DNA of 53,091 nucleotides from Phormidium sp. OSCR (GCA_001314905.1 LJZT01000018.1:1-53091); one strand, 5' to 3'. Shown: positions 24,119 through 33,379, counted from the stretch's first letter. Translations and numbers: made by a program. The notes: generated by a model from the letters alone, not told the origin.

Positions 24119-26095
24119 ATGTTTATCATTTTACCCATTCTGGCCTGGGGCTGTTTATTCGTGATCATGCAACAACACCACCGTCATCCTTGGCGGGAAG
24201 CGTTGCTGCGATCGCTCGTCATCTGGGGAGTCACGCTGACGGTGATCACGGAACTGCTGAGTGGTTTGCGGCTGTTGACGCCTCTCGCCGTCGGCATCGC
24301 CTGGTTGCTGGTGATTGGACTCTGTGCGGTGGTTATGCGTCGCTATGGCGGCTTCGGGATAAGTCCAGGATGGATGAAACGGGAAGCTTGGCGTTGGCCG
24401 CTGCCGGTGTTTCCCTCCCTTTTACTGGCTGGGGTGGCTTGGATTGTGGTGATGACGGCCGGGTTGGCGATCGCCTCAGCTCCCAATAACCCAGACTCGA
24501 TGCGCTATCACCTCAGTCGGGTCATGCATTGGCTACAACATGGCACAGTAGCCCATTATCCCACTCATAGTCTCAAGCAACTCTATCAAAACCCCGGCTC
24601 GGAATTTGCCATTGCCCAGTTTCAGCTTCTCAGTGGTGGCGACTATTTTGCCAACCTTGTGCAATGGGGCAGTATGGTGGGTAGCTTGGTGGGAGTCTCC
24701 CTGATTGCTCGACAACTCGGATGCGATCGCCGAGGACAGATCTTTGCTGTTGTCTTCTGTGCCACTCTACCCATGGGGGTGTTACAGGCCGCCAGTACGC
24801 AAAATGATTACGTGGTGGCGCTGTGGTTGGTCTGCCTAAGCTACTTTACCCTGCTGATGCTGCAAGTTGGCGTCACGGTGTCAACGGCTGTCTATATCGG
24901 GGCCAGCTTGGGGTTAGCAATCCTCAGTAAAGGAACGGCCTATATTTATGGGTTTCCTCTCTGTCTGGGTTTGTTGGTTTGGACGATTCAACAAAAGCGT
25001 CGCCGCGTCTGGCAATTGGCAAGTTTGGCGGCGGCGATCGCTGTGTTGTTAAATCTTGGACATTATCTGCGTAATTTCGCTCTAAGCGGCTCTCCTCTGG
25101 GAGTAGATGTGGGAGCAGAAACCAATAATATCCTCTCTTTACCAGTCTTCATTGCCAGCATCTTTAAACAACTGTCACTTCATGGGGATTGGGTGCGAGC
25201 CTTACACCTACAAGATTGGATTGTCCCCACCACCGGACTGACTGAAAAAGTAATCACAATTATTCATGAGCAGTTGGGATTAGACATCAATAATCCAGAC
25301 TTACTCAGTCCTAAAGTGAGTCGCTTTTATGTCCCCGCCATTTCTCAATATGAAGACACCAGTGGCAATCCGGTGCATATCATTCTCATTGCCATAGCAC
25401 TGCTCATCCTTGTGAGCCGCAAATCTCTACGAAAACAGTCCTATTTGCTAGGAGGGACAATCCTCTTAGTCAGCGGCTTTTTAATCTTTGCCTTTCTCTT
25501 GACTTGGTCTCCTTGGCGCAGCCGCTTACATTTGCCCTTGTTTGTGTTGTTTTCCCCCTTGGTTGCCACGATATTAGTTCGGACGTTTCCAGCGATAGTG
25601 ACGGGCTGTATTGCGTTGATTTTACTGCTGTCGATTCAACCCTGGCTGTTTGATAATCAATTTAAGTCGCTCGTAGCAGAAAACTCTCTGTTTAATACAC
25701 CCCGCATTGAGCAATATTTCATGAGTCAGGGACATCTCCAAGACCCCTATCAAGCCATGATGACTGAGTTGGATAGTCTCAACTGTTACAACATCGGCAT
25801 TGCTAACGAAGGTGTTTGGTTTGAATATCCTCTATGGATACTGTTAGGAAAACATGGGGAACACAACAGTAATCTTTACCATGTTGCGGTTGAGAATCCC
25901 TCGAATCAGGCTACGCTAAAGGCTCACCCCAGTTCTGGAGAGACTCCACCGCCTTGTGCTGTCGTCTTTCTTGAACAAGACTCTGACGCAACTTCCCCAA
26001 GCCAACTCACAACGGAATATGGGGTGTATGAGTCCGCTTGGACGACTACTCTTTCTGATGATCAGGGAACCCTTCAACTGTTACGGGCGAACTAG
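24119..26095 (+). CDS. GT-C (GT39/83-like) membrane glycosyltransferase
   Basis: 658 residues with about 11 to 12 hydrophobic segments. The first periplasmic loop after about 110-130 contains NPDSMRYHLSRVMHWLQHG, an acidic-residue loop as in lipid-phosphate-sugar dependent GT-C enzymes, and QNPGSEFAIAQFQLLSGGD follows. The C-terminal region is a soluble domain (about 530-658). Such enzymes move a sugar from a polyprenyl carrier to a protein, lipid or glycan outside the membrane. It opens a group of glycan genes (sulfotransferase, GT2-like, GT4, pyruvyl transferase) that probably decorate a surface polysaccharide. Confidence 0.75.
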   Translation: MFIILPILAWGCLFVIMQQHHRHPWREALLRSLVIWGVTLTVITELLSGLRLLTPLAVGIAWLLVIGLCAVVMRRYGGFGISPGWMKREAWRWPLPVFPSLLLAGVAWIVVMTAGLAIASAPNNPDSMRYHLSRVMHWLQHGTVAHYPTHSLKQLYQNPGSEFAIAQFQLLSGGDYFANLVQWGSMVGSLVGVSLIARQLGCDRRGQIFAVVFCATLPMGVLQAASTQNDYVVALWLVCLSYFTLLMLQVGVTVSTAVYIGASLGLAILSKGTAYIYGFPLCLGLLVWTIQQKRRRVWQLASLAAAIAVLLNLGHYLRNFALSGSPLGVDVGAETNNILSLPVFIASIFKQLSLHGDWVRALHLQDWIVPTTGLTEKVITIIHEQLGLDINNPDLLSPKVSRFYVPAISQYEDTSGNPVHIILIAIALLILVSRKSLRKQSYLLGGTILLVSGFLIFAFLLTWSPWRSRLHLPLFVLFSPLVATILVRTFPAIVTGCIALILLLSIQPWLFDNQFKSLVAENSLFNTPRIEQYFMSQGHLQDPYQAMMTELDSLNCYNIGIANEGVWFEYPLWILLGKHGEHNSNLYHVAVENPSNQATLKAHPSSGETPPPCAVVFLEQDSDATSPSQLTTEYGVYESAWTTTLSDDQGTLQLLRAN

Positions 26096-26142
26096 AAATT
26101 TACTGCAATATGGCTTTTTGTTAAATCATTTTTCTTGAGATT

Positions 26143-27012
26143 ATGACTTTTTTGGTCTTGCCTAAAAACTTGCGGGAGCAACTTCGTCGTCAAAAAAATA
26201 CGGCGATTCGGGCTTACTTTCGGCAGCGGATTTATTCTAGCTCAGAGCCAGGGAAGATTTGGGGGCGATCGCAACCCATGCGTATCCTCTTGATTCTCAG
26301 TCATATGCGATCGGGGTCTTCTTTATTGACTCATATTTTGACTGATAACCCCGCTATTCTTGGCTATGGTGAAACTCACATTACCTATCAAACTCCCCAA
26401 GATTTCAAGCAACTTATGGCTGAGGTTTATTGGCAATGCCATGACTTTAGACAACTTAGGGATCTAACACATCTCAGGATGAACCACCAATATGTGTTAG
26501 ATAAGGTTCTCCACAATCACTTACTCGCAGATCCCGCCCTTCTAACTCATCCCCAGGTCTCGATTATTTTTCTGATTCGAGAACCCGCTCCGAGTTTGGT
26601 TAGTTTGCAAAAGTTAAAACCCCATTTGAGCGATCGCCAACGATTTGACTACTACAAAAATCGCCTCATTCAGTTAGAAAACTATGCAGAATTTGTCAAA
26701 AATAAGGAGCGCAGCCTATGGGTAACATATGAGCAACTTTTACATCAAACCCCATCAGTTTTAAGTCATTTAAAACAATTTCTCAGCACGGATTCAGGAT
26801 TTTCTGAACAGTATCAACTGCTCAAAACAACAGGAAAAAAAGGCGTGGGAGATTCTCAAGCAAAAATCAAGTCTGGCAAGATTATTCGCCCATCAACCCC
26901 CTCTCTTGCGTCACTTCCCCCGGACATTAGCAAGGACGCAGAAGCCGTTTACCAAAACACCTATCAAAAATTATCGAACTACTGTACAGCAACTGTTCCT
27001 TGGCGGGGATAG
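26143..27012 (+). CDS. Sulfotransferase family protein
   Basis: 289 residues. The PAPS-binding 5' phosphosulfate motif is seen as SHMRSGSSLLTHIL (53-66), after a beta strand MRILLIL, and the 3' phosphate-binding strand-helix as VSIIFLIREPAPSLVSL. Together they define a cytosolic-type sulfotransferase fold using PAPS. An ATG at 26278 would give a shorter protein starting right at the first strand; I keep the longer frame because it has no conflict. It lies between membrane and soluble glycosyltransferase genes, so a carbohydrate acceptor is likely; sulfated exopolysaccharides are common in cyanobacteria. Confidence 0.85.
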   Translation: MTFLVLPKNLREQLRRQKNTAIRAYFRQRIYSSSEPGKIWGRSQPMRILLILSHMRSGSSLLTHILTDNPAILGYGETHITYQTPQDFKQLMAEVYWQCHDFRQLRDLTHLRMNHQYVLDKVLHNHLLADPALLTHPQVSIIFLIREPAPSLVSLQKLKPHLSDRQRFDYYKNRLIQLENYAEFVKNKERSLWVTYEQLLHQTPSVLSHLKQFLSTDSGFSEQYQLLKTTGKKGVGDSQAKIKSGKIIRPSTPSLASLPPDISKDAEAVYQNTYQKLSNYCTATVPWRG

Positions 27013-27050
27013 ATGAAGAAACCATCAATCATTTAAAACATCAAAACGTC

Positions 27051-28088
27051 ATGACTCCACAAAGCCAACGAGACTCGCAAATGCAAGACTCTCAACAAAT
27101 AGCAACAAATAGTCAATTCTATTATCCATCCTCCTCCGTCCAATCCGAAGAGACTTGTTCTCTTTCAATCATGGTGGCTCGGACGGACTTACCCTTTATG
27201 ATGCAGACCATTCCCCATCTGGTTCGAGGCTGCAACTTTCCATTTTTTAAACGGGTTTTGGTGATGGATACAGCCCCCTTATCAGGTGATAAGGTGAATC
27301 GTCCTGGTGTGGGAACATTGGAGGATTTGCGGGCGGCTTGTCAAAAGCTCATTGATGATGGGGTCATGGATGAGATCATGGAAATGGATTACTCGGAATC
27401 CTATCGGCGTGAGATCTACAAAAAACACTTCGGAATTTCAGAACTTCGTCTGACTCACAACTATAAAGGCTATCCCATCCTCGGCTCTATTTTTGCGATT
27501 GAGAACGTCCCTGGAGATTACATTGTTCACTTTGATAGTGATATGTTACTCCACCAACAATCCGGGTTTAATTGGATTGAGCTAGGTATGGATTTACTCA
27601 AGCGTCGTGATGAGGTGATGTTTGTACGTCCGTTTACTGGTTTTCCTTTACCAGATGAAGACCAATTTCACCAAACAAAGTCCTATGATTACGACCCAGA
27701 GGGGTTTTATAAATTCAGCTTCTTTAGTAGCCGCGCCTTTCTGCTACAACGGTCTAAATTCGAGAGTTTACTGCCAATGCCGGTTTTATGGCGGCGGTTT
27801 AAGCGCAAGTGGCTCTGTAAGTTACCCCCTCGTATTCTCACGAGCATTAACAACTGGACTGGCCGAGGAAAGTTAGACTCTTGGGAAGTCATCGTCTCCA
27901 ACAAACTGAAAAACGTCAAGTGTGTGCGAGCCACCCTCGCTCATCCCCAAGCCTGGACGTTACATCCCACTCAGCGGGGTCAGGAATTTATCAGTAACCT
28001 ACCGCAGATTATCCATCGCATTGAACGAGGAGAAGCACCAAGGGAACAATCAGGCTATTATGATCTACAACTCGAATACTGGCTCTAG
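27051..28088 (+). CDS. GT2-like (GT-A fold) glycosyltransferase
   Basis: 345 residues from the ATG at 27051; a TTG at 27000 would overlap the preceding gene by 13 bases and adds a poorly conserved leader. It shows a nucleotide-sugar fold: CSLSIMVARTDLPFMMQTIP, then a metal-binding Asp-Ser-Asp within YIVHFDSDMLL (162-164), and a C-terminal part with SWEVIVSNKL, which may supply the catalytic base. The family assignment is loose: no strongly matching named enzyme is recalled. The position between sulfotransferase and GT4 genes supports a role in polysaccharide synthesis. Confidence 0.72.
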   Translation: MTPQSQRDSQMQDSQQIATNSQFYYPSSSVQSEETCSLSIMVARTDLPFMMQTIPHLVRGCNFPFFKRVLVMDTAPLSGDKVNRPGVGTLEDLRAACQKLIDDGVMDEIMEMDYSESYRREIYKKHFGISELRLTHNYKGYPILGSIFAIENVPGDYIVHFDSDMLLHQQSGFNWIELGMDLLKRRDEVMFVRPFTGFPLPDEDQFHQTKSYDYDPEGFYKFSFFSSRAFLLQRSKFESLLPMPVLWRRFKRKWLCKLPPRILTSINNWTGRGKLDSWEVIVSNKLKNVKCVRATLAHPQAWTLHPTQRGQEFISNLPQIIHRIERGEAPREQSGYYDLQLEYWL

Positions 28089-28124
28089 GGAGAACCCCAG
28101 TTCGGTCATTCTTGAGTGATTCTC

Positions 28125-28153
28125 TTGTCATCCGTTGACAATCGGGCTATAAT
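28125..28153 (+). promoter_or_regulatory. Strong sigma-70-type promoter inside the glycan group
   Basis: TTGTCA (28125-28130), exactly 17 bases, TATAAT (28148-28153). It would start transcription about 50 bases before the GT4 gene at 28209, so GT4 and the pyruvyl transferase can be expressed apart from the upstream genes. Confidence 0.7.
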
Positions 28154-28208
28154 TTGCTGGACGACTGGTGTATTGTCCTGTTCTCCTTGCGTGATTCTCA
28201 TCTAAACA

Positions 28209-29372
28209 ATGAATCAATCCAAACCAGATTTGAAAACAATTGCAGTTTGGCAACCTTATTTTATGGGAGGAGGGGCAGAAGCCGTCAGTCTCTGGATTTT
28301 AGAAGCATTAGCCCCCTACTATGATGTCACGCTCTTTACTCTAAATTCAATCGATTTAGAGCGTTTAGATAGTCTCTACAACACCCATTTAACGCAACAA
28401 AATATCACAATTAAATCCCTTTTACCCGAGGCGTTAGATACGGGACTGATAAAACCCTTAATTGCCAACATTTCTAAAGTTCGCTCAGGTTTAATTCACT
28501 GGTCGGTGCGAGTCTTTAAGGAACTCAGCCAAGACTATGACTTGGTTTTGTCAACCTACAATGGCTTAGACATGGGACGGCGGGGGATTCAATATCTCCA
28601 TTGGGTTCATGTGGTTGACCCTAACCCCAAAACGATGAAACGATGGGGAAAAATATTGATGAAAATCTCTGATTTTTCCCGAGAGCGCCTACAAGAGAAT
28701 ATCACCCTAGCCAACTCTCAGCATACCGCGAAAAGTATCAAACGGGCCTATGGGATCGACTCCCGCATTGTCTATCCTCCAGTGGTGAGCGAAATTGAGG
28801 CAACTCCTTGGCAGGAGAAGGAAGACGCATTTCTCTGTAGTGGTCGAATTGTGGTTCCCAAACAACCCCATCAAGTGATTGAAATCTTGCAACAAGTGCG
28901 CGATCGCGGCTTCGATGTTAAGCTACATATTACCGGAGGCGGTGGCGGTGCGTACCAACAGTCCTATGAACGGCACATCAAACGAATTGCAGCCCAGAAC
29001 TCGGACTGGATTCAAGTCTATCAAGACTTACCCTACAAAGACTATCTTAAAATTCTAGCCCGTTGCCGCTATGGCCTGCATCAAAAACCTGAACCTTTCG
29101 GCATTTCCGTCGCCGAAATGGTCAAAGCGGGGATGATTCCTTTTGTTCGCAACAAAGGCGGACAAGTCGAAATTGTGGGAACCCAGCATCAGGAACTCCT
29201 CTATCATCGACAACCTGATGCCGTTGAAAAGATTGTAGCTGTTCTCAAAAATCAAGAGAAACAACAGAGTTTACTGAATTCTCTCAAAAAACAACAAGAT
29301 CTCTTTTCCGTAGAACAGTTTATGAAAGAGATTCAGGCGGTGGTTGCGGAGTATTTTCAGGAATCCGAGTAA
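28209..29372 (+). CDS. GT4 family glycosyltransferase (GT-B fold)
   Basis: 387 residues. The N-terminal domain opens with KTIAVWQPYFMGGGAEAVSLW, where the Gly-Gly-Gly-Ala-Glu loop binds the acceptor. The C-terminal domain has FLCSGRIVVPKQPHQVIEIL, then the donor-binding motif EPFGISVAEMVKAGMIPFV, with its Glu-x7-Glu pattern at 295-303. That is the retaining GT4 signature. The donor sugar is unknown. Members of this clade include Alg11-like mannosyltransferases. It follows its own promoter and is 51 bases upstream of the pyruvyl transferase gene. Confidence 0.9.
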   Translation: MNQSKPDLKTIAVWQPYFMGGGAEAVSLWILEALAPYYDVTLFTLNSIDLERLDSLYNTHLTQQNITIKSLLPEALDTGLIKPLIANISKVRSGLIHWSVRVFKELSQDYDLVLSTYNGLDMGRRGIQYLHWVHVVDPNPKTMKRWGKILMKISDFSRERLQENITLANSQHTAKSIKRAYGIDSRIVYPPVVSEIEATPWQEKEDAFLCSGRIVVPKQPHQVIEILQQVRDRGFDVKLHITGGGGGAYQQSYERHIKRIAAQNSDWIQVYQDLPYKDYLKILARCRYGLHQKPEPFGISVAEMVKAGMIPFVRNKGGQVEIVGTQHQELLYHRQPDAVEKIVAVLKNQEKQQSLLNSLKKQQDLFSVEQFMKEIQAVVAEYFQESE

Positions 29373-29423
29373 CCGTCTGGTTCAAGAGGATAGGTGACAT
29401 GAGATTAGTAGGTAGAGAGTAGC

Positions 29424-30290
29424 GTGGTTGATATTATTAACTATCATGTGAGACATTCAGTCAATATCGGCGATTTAGTCTCGTCTCCCTTGAGTTATTT
29501 TGACATTCCTGGCTATCACCTAGAACTCAAAGATATTGATGAATTGCTACAGCAGCCGGCTGGCCCCCATCATGTGATTATCGGTGGCGGTGGTTTGTTA
29601 TTTCCACGCTTCCTTGAAAACCTGCAAAAACTCCAGCAACAGCCTAAGCAGGGACGGGTGATTCTTTGGGGAGTGGGACAACAATCTTATGAGAATCCCT
29701 CTGAGTCTTGGCGTAACTTTGACTATGCACCCTATCTTGAGGGCGTTGATTTAGCTGGGGTTCGCGATTATGATGTGGGCCTACCCTGGCTTCCCTGTGC
29801 CAGTTGTATGCACCCGGAATTTGACCGTCCTCGTTCTCCTAAATATGAGATGGTGGTCTTTTCTCACAAGAAATTCCGTCTCAATCTGAAAGGGTTGCCA
29901 ACTTTTAGCAACGAACAGGTGGATTTTCGTGCTGTTTTGGACTTTTTAGGCTCAGGTGAAACGATTATTACCAGTTCCTTTCATGGGGCCTATTGGGGAA
30001 CGTTGTTAGGACGCAAGGTGTTAGCGTTTCCTTTTAGTAGTAAGTTTTATGGCTTAAAACATCGTCCAGGACTTTATCCTGTAGAACGTTGGCGACCCAA
30101 AAAGTATAAGATATCTTTGTTTGGAAAAACACTCTACCAAAAATTTTCCCAGGATTGGTTTCAATGTGAAACTGATAACTGGCAAGATTATCTTGATACT
30201 TGTCAAGTGTATCCTGAGAGTTTAGGGGAATGTCGAGAGCAGAATCGGCAGTTTTATCAACAGGTTGTTGAGTTGCTGAAGGGGTCTTGA
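29424..30290 (+). CDS. Polysaccharide pyruvyl transferase family protein
   Basis: 288 residues from a GTG. Features of the family are the N-terminal Asn-Ile-Gly-Asp segment (NIGDLVSSPLSYF), a glycine loop VIIGGGGLLFP (51-61), the strand VILWGVGQQ and the C-terminal motif TSSFHGAYWGTLLGRKVLAF, where the His corresponds to the PEP-binding one. These enzymes add pyruvate ketals from PEP to sugars of exopolysaccharides. Together with the sulfotransferase it suggests an anionic surface polymer. Confidence 0.88.
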   Translation: MVDIINYHVRHSVNIGDLVSSPLSYFDIPGYHLELKDIDELLQQPAGPHHVIIGGGGLLFPRFLENLQKLQQQPKQGRVILWGVGQQSYENPSESWRNFDYAPYLEGVDLAGVRDYDVGLPWLPCASCMHPEFDRPRSPKYEMVVFSHKKFRLNLKGLPTFSNEQVDFRAVLDFLGSGETIITSSFHGAYWGTLLGRKVLAFPFSSKFYGLKHRPGLYPVERWRPKKYKISLFGKTLYQKFSQDWFQCETDNWQDYLDTCQVYPESLGECREQNRQFYQQVVELLKGS

Positions 30291-30299
30291 CTTAACTCA

Positions 30300-30319
30300 G
30301 GGCGAACCGCCGTTCGCCC
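30300..30319 (+). terminator. Hairpin repeat between convergent genes
   Basis: GGGCGAAC (30300-30307) pairs with GTTCGCCC (30312-30319) around a CGCC loop, then CTACAG. This type of GGGCGAAC...GTTCGCCCC element occurs as a dispersed repeat in many cyanobacterial genomes. Here it separates two converging genes and may end transcription in both directions. Confidence 0.6.
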
Positions 30320-30335
30320 CTACAGTTATTATTGA

Positions 30336-30878
30336 TTAGCCATTACTTTGAGAGGTGGCAGGAAGACGTTTTTGTAGGGAGTCACTACGTTTTTGGGCAA
30401 CGGCGTTGTCGGGGTCTCGTTTTAACACTTCTTGATACGCATCTAAGGCGGCGGCGTCGAGTCCTTTCTTTTCATAGGAAAAGCCGAGATTACTCCAAGC
30501 GGTGATATACTCGGGTTCGATTTTTAGGGCTTCTTTATATTGACGAATCGCCAGGTCATATTGCTCTTGAGCGGCATAGGCAAAGCCGAGGGCGTTATAC
30601 ACTAGGGCTTTATTTTCTGCTTCTTTTAAGTCTTTGGCTTTGAGGGCTTTCTGTAGGTTGATGACTGCTTGGGAGTAGAGTTTTTTGTCGAGGAGAACGC
30701 CCCCGAGTTCATAGAAATCTTTGGCGGTAGCATCTTTGCTACGAACGCGGTTTTGCAGGGTAGAAAGGGTTTTCTCGATACGCCGAGTTCGTAAGGTTTG
30801 ACGAATGACAAACCAAGCGGCAATGGCTAATAGCCCGACTAATGTTGCCAGATAAAACAGAGCGAGATTACTATCCAT
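30336..30878 (-). CDS. ycf37: Ycf37-like TPR protein, photosystem I assembly
   Basis: 180 residues. One N-terminal membrane helix (about 5-27, LALFYLATLVGLLAIAAWFV) is followed by three TPR units: YELGGVLLDKKLYSQAVINL, ALVYNALGFAYAAQEQYDLA and AWSNLGFSYEKKGLDAA. The order helix, linker, TPR and the segment AENKALVYNALGFAYAAQEQ match Ycf37 of cyanobacteria and red algal plastids, which is associated with photosystem I assembly or stability. It is expected in the thylakoid membrane with the TPR part in the cytoplasm. It may follow the binding-protein gene in transcription, 83 bases away. Confidence 0.85.
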   Translation of the reverse strand: MDSNLALFYLATLVGLLAIAAWFVIRQTLRTRRIEKTLSTLQNRVRSKDATAKDFYELGGVLLDKKLYSQAVINLQKALKAKDLKEAENKALVYNALGFAYAAQEQYDLAIRQYKEALKIEPEYITAWSNLGFSYEKKGLDAAALDAYQEVLKRDPDNAVAQKRSDSLQKRLPATSQSNG

Positions 30879-30961
30879 AAAGCAGAAAAAAAGAACTTAA
30901 AAACACGTATTGATTGGAGGTTTATTGCACGTTTAATGGTATTATAAGGGGTGATGGGGTT

Positions 30962-31825
30962 TTATAAGCCCCAATTTCTGGCACGGTCGTTTAGCCAACC
31001 CTCTTGCTGCCAACGGACGATCGCCCCGTTGACGGCCTGCCGTAACGGTTCATACTCTAGTCCTTTGGGCATCATCACCGCTAGGGGAACCGAGGAGAGG
31101 CGATCGCCCAAGACATGATAGTCTCGATCGGTTTGCTGCCAACCGGCGAGAACCGTTGCATCACCGACAAAGGCCGCCACGGTTCCGGCTTCGAGTTCTT
31201 GGTAGGCTTCTTGATAACTCTCAACTCCCACTAACTCCACCGTAGGGATTTGATAGCGGAGGACGGCGATCGCACTGGATTGGTACAAGACCGCCACTCG
31301 ACGCTGGCGTAAGTCAGCCAGACGACGAATCTCAGGCTGACGGGTAATGACAGCGGTTCCGTCGAAGTAGTAGGGGGGACTAAAATTGACGAGGCGCGAT
31401 CGCCCTGGAGTATGCGTAACCTGGGCAATCACCAGATCCACTTCATCGGCGAGAAGCCAAGGGAGGCGATCGCGGTTGGCCACGGGCCGCAGCTGAATCG
31501 CCTCAGCATCCCCGAGGAGGGTTTCGGCGAGACGATGGGCGATCTCGATTTCAAACCCCTGTAAGCCTCCCGCCTCATCTGGAAACCCCAGGGGGCGCAG
31601 ATTGTCCTTCACGCCCACAATTAAATAACCCCGCTGGCGAATCTCCGACAGAGGGGCAGCTTGGGCGGATTTCCCAGATACACTCCCCAATACAGTGCCA
31701 GATGAGTGTCCCACAAAGGGACGCGCCTCGAAAATACTGAGTCCCACCAGGAGACTCAAACTTAAACTGAGACGCGTCAGCCGTCGATAAGAACCATTGG
31801 GGAACGTCGCAGGACGTTGCATCAT
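30962..31825 (-). CDS. Family 3 extracellular solute-binding protein
   Basis: 287 residues. A basic N-terminus plus hydrophobic segment (about 18-33) forms a signal peptide. The mature domain has the family 3 layout: IRQRGYLIVGVKDNLRPLGF, then LQGFEIEIAHRLAETLLGD, VDLVIAQVTHTPGRSRLVNF and a second lobe with RRVAVLYQSSAIAVLR and AGTVAAFVGDATVLAGW. Such proteins bind amino acids or similar small polar ligands in the periplasm. The Arg in TPGRSR corresponds to the carboxylate-binding Arg. No permease or ATPase gene is adjacent, so it is an orphan binding protein. Only 23 bases separate it from rplT, so it is probably cotranscribed with the ribosomal genes. Confidence 0.88.
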   Translation of the reverse strand: MMQRPATFPNGSYRRLTRLSLSLSLLVGLSIFEARPFVGHSSGTVLGSVSGKSAQAAPLSEIRQRGYLIVGVKDNLRPLGFPDEAGGLQGFEIEIAHRLAETLLGDAEAIQLRPVANRDRLPWLLADEVDLVIAQVTHTPGRSRLVNFSPPYYFDGTAVITRQPEIRRLADLRQRRVAVLYQSSAIAVLRYQIPTVELVGVESYQEAYQELEAGTVAAFVGDATVLAGWQQTDRDYHVLGDRLSSVPLAVMMPKGLEYEPLRQAVNGAIVRWQQEGWLNDRARNWGL

Positions 31826-31848
31826 TGAAGATGTCTCGGGAGAGGTCT

Positions 31849-32199
31849 CTAGGCGCTTTTAGCCGCAGCCACCACTTTGGCGAAGCCATCAGCATCGAGA
31901 ACCGCCAATTGGGCCAACATTTTGCGGTTGAGTTGGATGTCGGCTTTTTTCAGGTCTCCGGTGAGACGAGAGTAGGTAGTCCCGTTGATGCGGGCGGCGG
32001 CGTTGATGCGGGTAATCCAGAGGCGACGGAAATCGCGTTTGCGACGGCGGCGATCGCGATAGGCGTTGCGCAGGGCTTTCATCACCTGCTGGTTCGCGGT
32101 GCGGAAGTTGCGGGAGTGAGATCCCCGGAAGCCTTTGGCCAGCTTTAAGATTTTTTTACGCCGTTTGCGGGCGACGTTACCCCGTTTAACTCGAGCCAT
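31849..32199 (-). CDS. rplT: 50S ribosomal protein L20
   Basis: 116 residues, typical length, with the basic N-terminus [20 protein letters not shown] and the conserved [16 protein letters not shown] near the C-terminus. It binds 23S rRNA early in large-subunit assembly. It forms the usual pair with rpmI, 46 bases upstream. infC, which precedes this pair in many bacteria, is not next to it here. Confidence 0.98.
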   Translation of the reverse strand: MARVKRGNVARKRRKKILKLAKGFRGSHSRNFRTANQQVMKALRNAYRDRRRRKRDFRRLWITRINAAARINGTTYSRLTGDLKKADIQLNRKMLAQLAVLDADGFAKVVAAAKSA

Positions 32200-32245
32200 G
32201 GGTTAGATTCTGGGATGGGTTGACAAATTGGTTGACAAATTGGGT

Positions 32246-32446
32246 TTACAAATAAGGCAGCATTTCGCGCACATTTTCAGCGTCACGCTCGTTTACGACT
32301 GCTTTGTTGCTGAGGTTGCGTTTGCGTTTGCTGCTTTTGTGTTGCAGTAAGTGGTTTTTGAACGCTTTACGGCGCATAATTTTCTTACCACTGCCAGAGA
32401 GTTTAAACCGCTTGGCGGCGGCTTTGCGGGTTTTGAGTTTCGGCAT
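32246..32446 (-). CDS. rpmI: 50S ribosomal protein L35
   Basis: 66 residues from the ATG at 32446. An open frame extends to 32515, but L35 always starts [15 protein letters not shown], so the internal start is right. It is highly basic, with the segment [20 protein letters not shown] and the C-terminal Arg-Glu-Met-Leu-Pro-Tyr. It is a component of the large ribosomal subunit and cotranscribed with rplT. Confidence 0.98.
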   Translation of the reverse strand: MPKLKTRKAAAKRFKLSGSGKKIMRRKAFKNHLLQHKSSKRKRNLSNKAVVNERDAENVREMLPYL

Positions 32447-32529
32447 AATTGCAGAAATTTTGACACAGCATCTCATCATATCGCGATCGCCACTCTCTAG
32501 GCAATAGGCCCGCAATGGGTTAATGGTGA

Positions 32530-33198
32530 ATGATAGACACTCAGGAGGTTAAGGGGATGATTGATGAGGGTGTGATTAAGTATGAGTCCGTCTGGGAGGA
32601 GGGGGAACCCTTGTCTGAGGCGGTTTTGGGGGATTTGATGGCGTGGCGCGATCGCCTCTATGGGTTAGGACTGATTGGGGCCTATGAGAATGGGATTGGC
32701 TTCGGGAATGTCAGTCAACGCCTCGGGGATGGGGATGAGTTTGTCATTTCCGGAACGCAAACGGGACATCTCCCCCATCTGGAGGCGAACCAGTACACGC
32801 GGGTGTGTGAGTTTGACCTGGGGGCGAATCGTCTCCGCTGTTGTGGCCCCGTGAAGGCTTCGTCGGAATCGCTGACTCATGGGGCGATTTATCAACGCTG
32901 TCCCCAAGTTCGGGCGATTTTCCATGTTCATCAGGGTCAATTTTGGCGGCGGGTCTTGCATCGAGTTCCCACCACGGGGGCTGAGGTTCCCTATGGCACG
33001 CCGCAAATGGCGGAGGAGATGTTTCGCTTATTTGAGGAGGAAAACTTGTCTGAGGCGCGTATTTTGGCGATGGCGGGTCATGAGGATGGGGTGATGAGTT
33101 TTGGGGAGAGTTTGGACGAGGCGGGGGCGGTGTTGTTGCGGTGGTTTGAGGAGGTGGACTTGGGGTCACAGGAAAAGCCGCTACACCCCTTGAGCTGA
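32530..33198 (+). CDS. Class II aldolase/adducin family protein
   Basis: 222 residues. The fold is marked by [11 protein letters not shown] (phosphate loop), [14 protein letters not shown], then [20 protein letters not shown], giving a metal-binding HVH pair (132 and 134), and a third His in AMAGHEDGV (184). The catalytic acid position in the Ser-Glu-Ser-Leu-Thr-His-Gly segment (113) is Glu, as in fuculose and ribulose phosphate aldolases. The substrate is unknown; the Cys-Cys pair near 104 is unusual. It is transcribed divergently from rpmI with about 83 bases between starts. An alternative start at Met10 exists. Confidence 0.85.
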   Translation: MIDTQEVKGMIDEGVIKYESVWEEGEPLSEAVLGDLMAWRDRLYGLGLIGAYENGIGFGNVSQRLGDGDEFVISGTQTGHLPHLEANQYTRVCEFDLGANRLRCCGPVKASSESLTHGAIYQRCPQVRAIFHVHQGQFWRRVLHRVPTTGAEVPYGTPQMAEEMFRLFEEENLSEARILAMAGHEDGVMSFGESLDEAGAVLLRWFEEVDLGSQEKPLHPLS

Positions 33199-33323
33199 TT
33201 TCAAGGTGTTTAGGTGTTTATAAAACGGCTTATGAAGTCATGAAACCCTGCATTTATTGTAGTTTATTTTTGGTTTTTGTGCAGAGAAAATAGGGGTAAT
33301 TTTAGTTTTTTAGGGTATAAGAA

Positions 33324-33379
33324 AACTGGAGTGCGATCGCGGGTTGTTTGAGGAGTTGAGGGGCGATCGCACTCCAGTT
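33324..33379. repeat. 17-bp perfect inverted repeat containing HIP1 sites
   Basis: The left arm (33324-33340, AACTGGAGTGCGATCGC) and right arm (33363-33379) pair perfectly around a 22-base loop. Both arms carry a GCGATCGC octamer. It lies between the class II aldolase gene and a minus-strand TPR pseudogene, so it may act as a bidirectional terminator or be a small mobile repeat. Confidence 0.75.

Noticed and set aside
28135-28153. TTGACA at 28135 as the -35 element for TATAAT at 28148
   Set aside because: Spacing is only seven bases; TTGTCA at 28125 with 17 bases fits instead.
31849-32446. Ribosomal L20 leader or autoregulatory structure
   Set aside because: infC is not adjacent, and I could not see a convincing pseudoknot leader in the short upstream region.
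32447-32515. N-terminal extension of L35 to 32515
   Set aside because: L35 proteins start at MPKLKT; the extension does not look like any leader and would be unprecedented.
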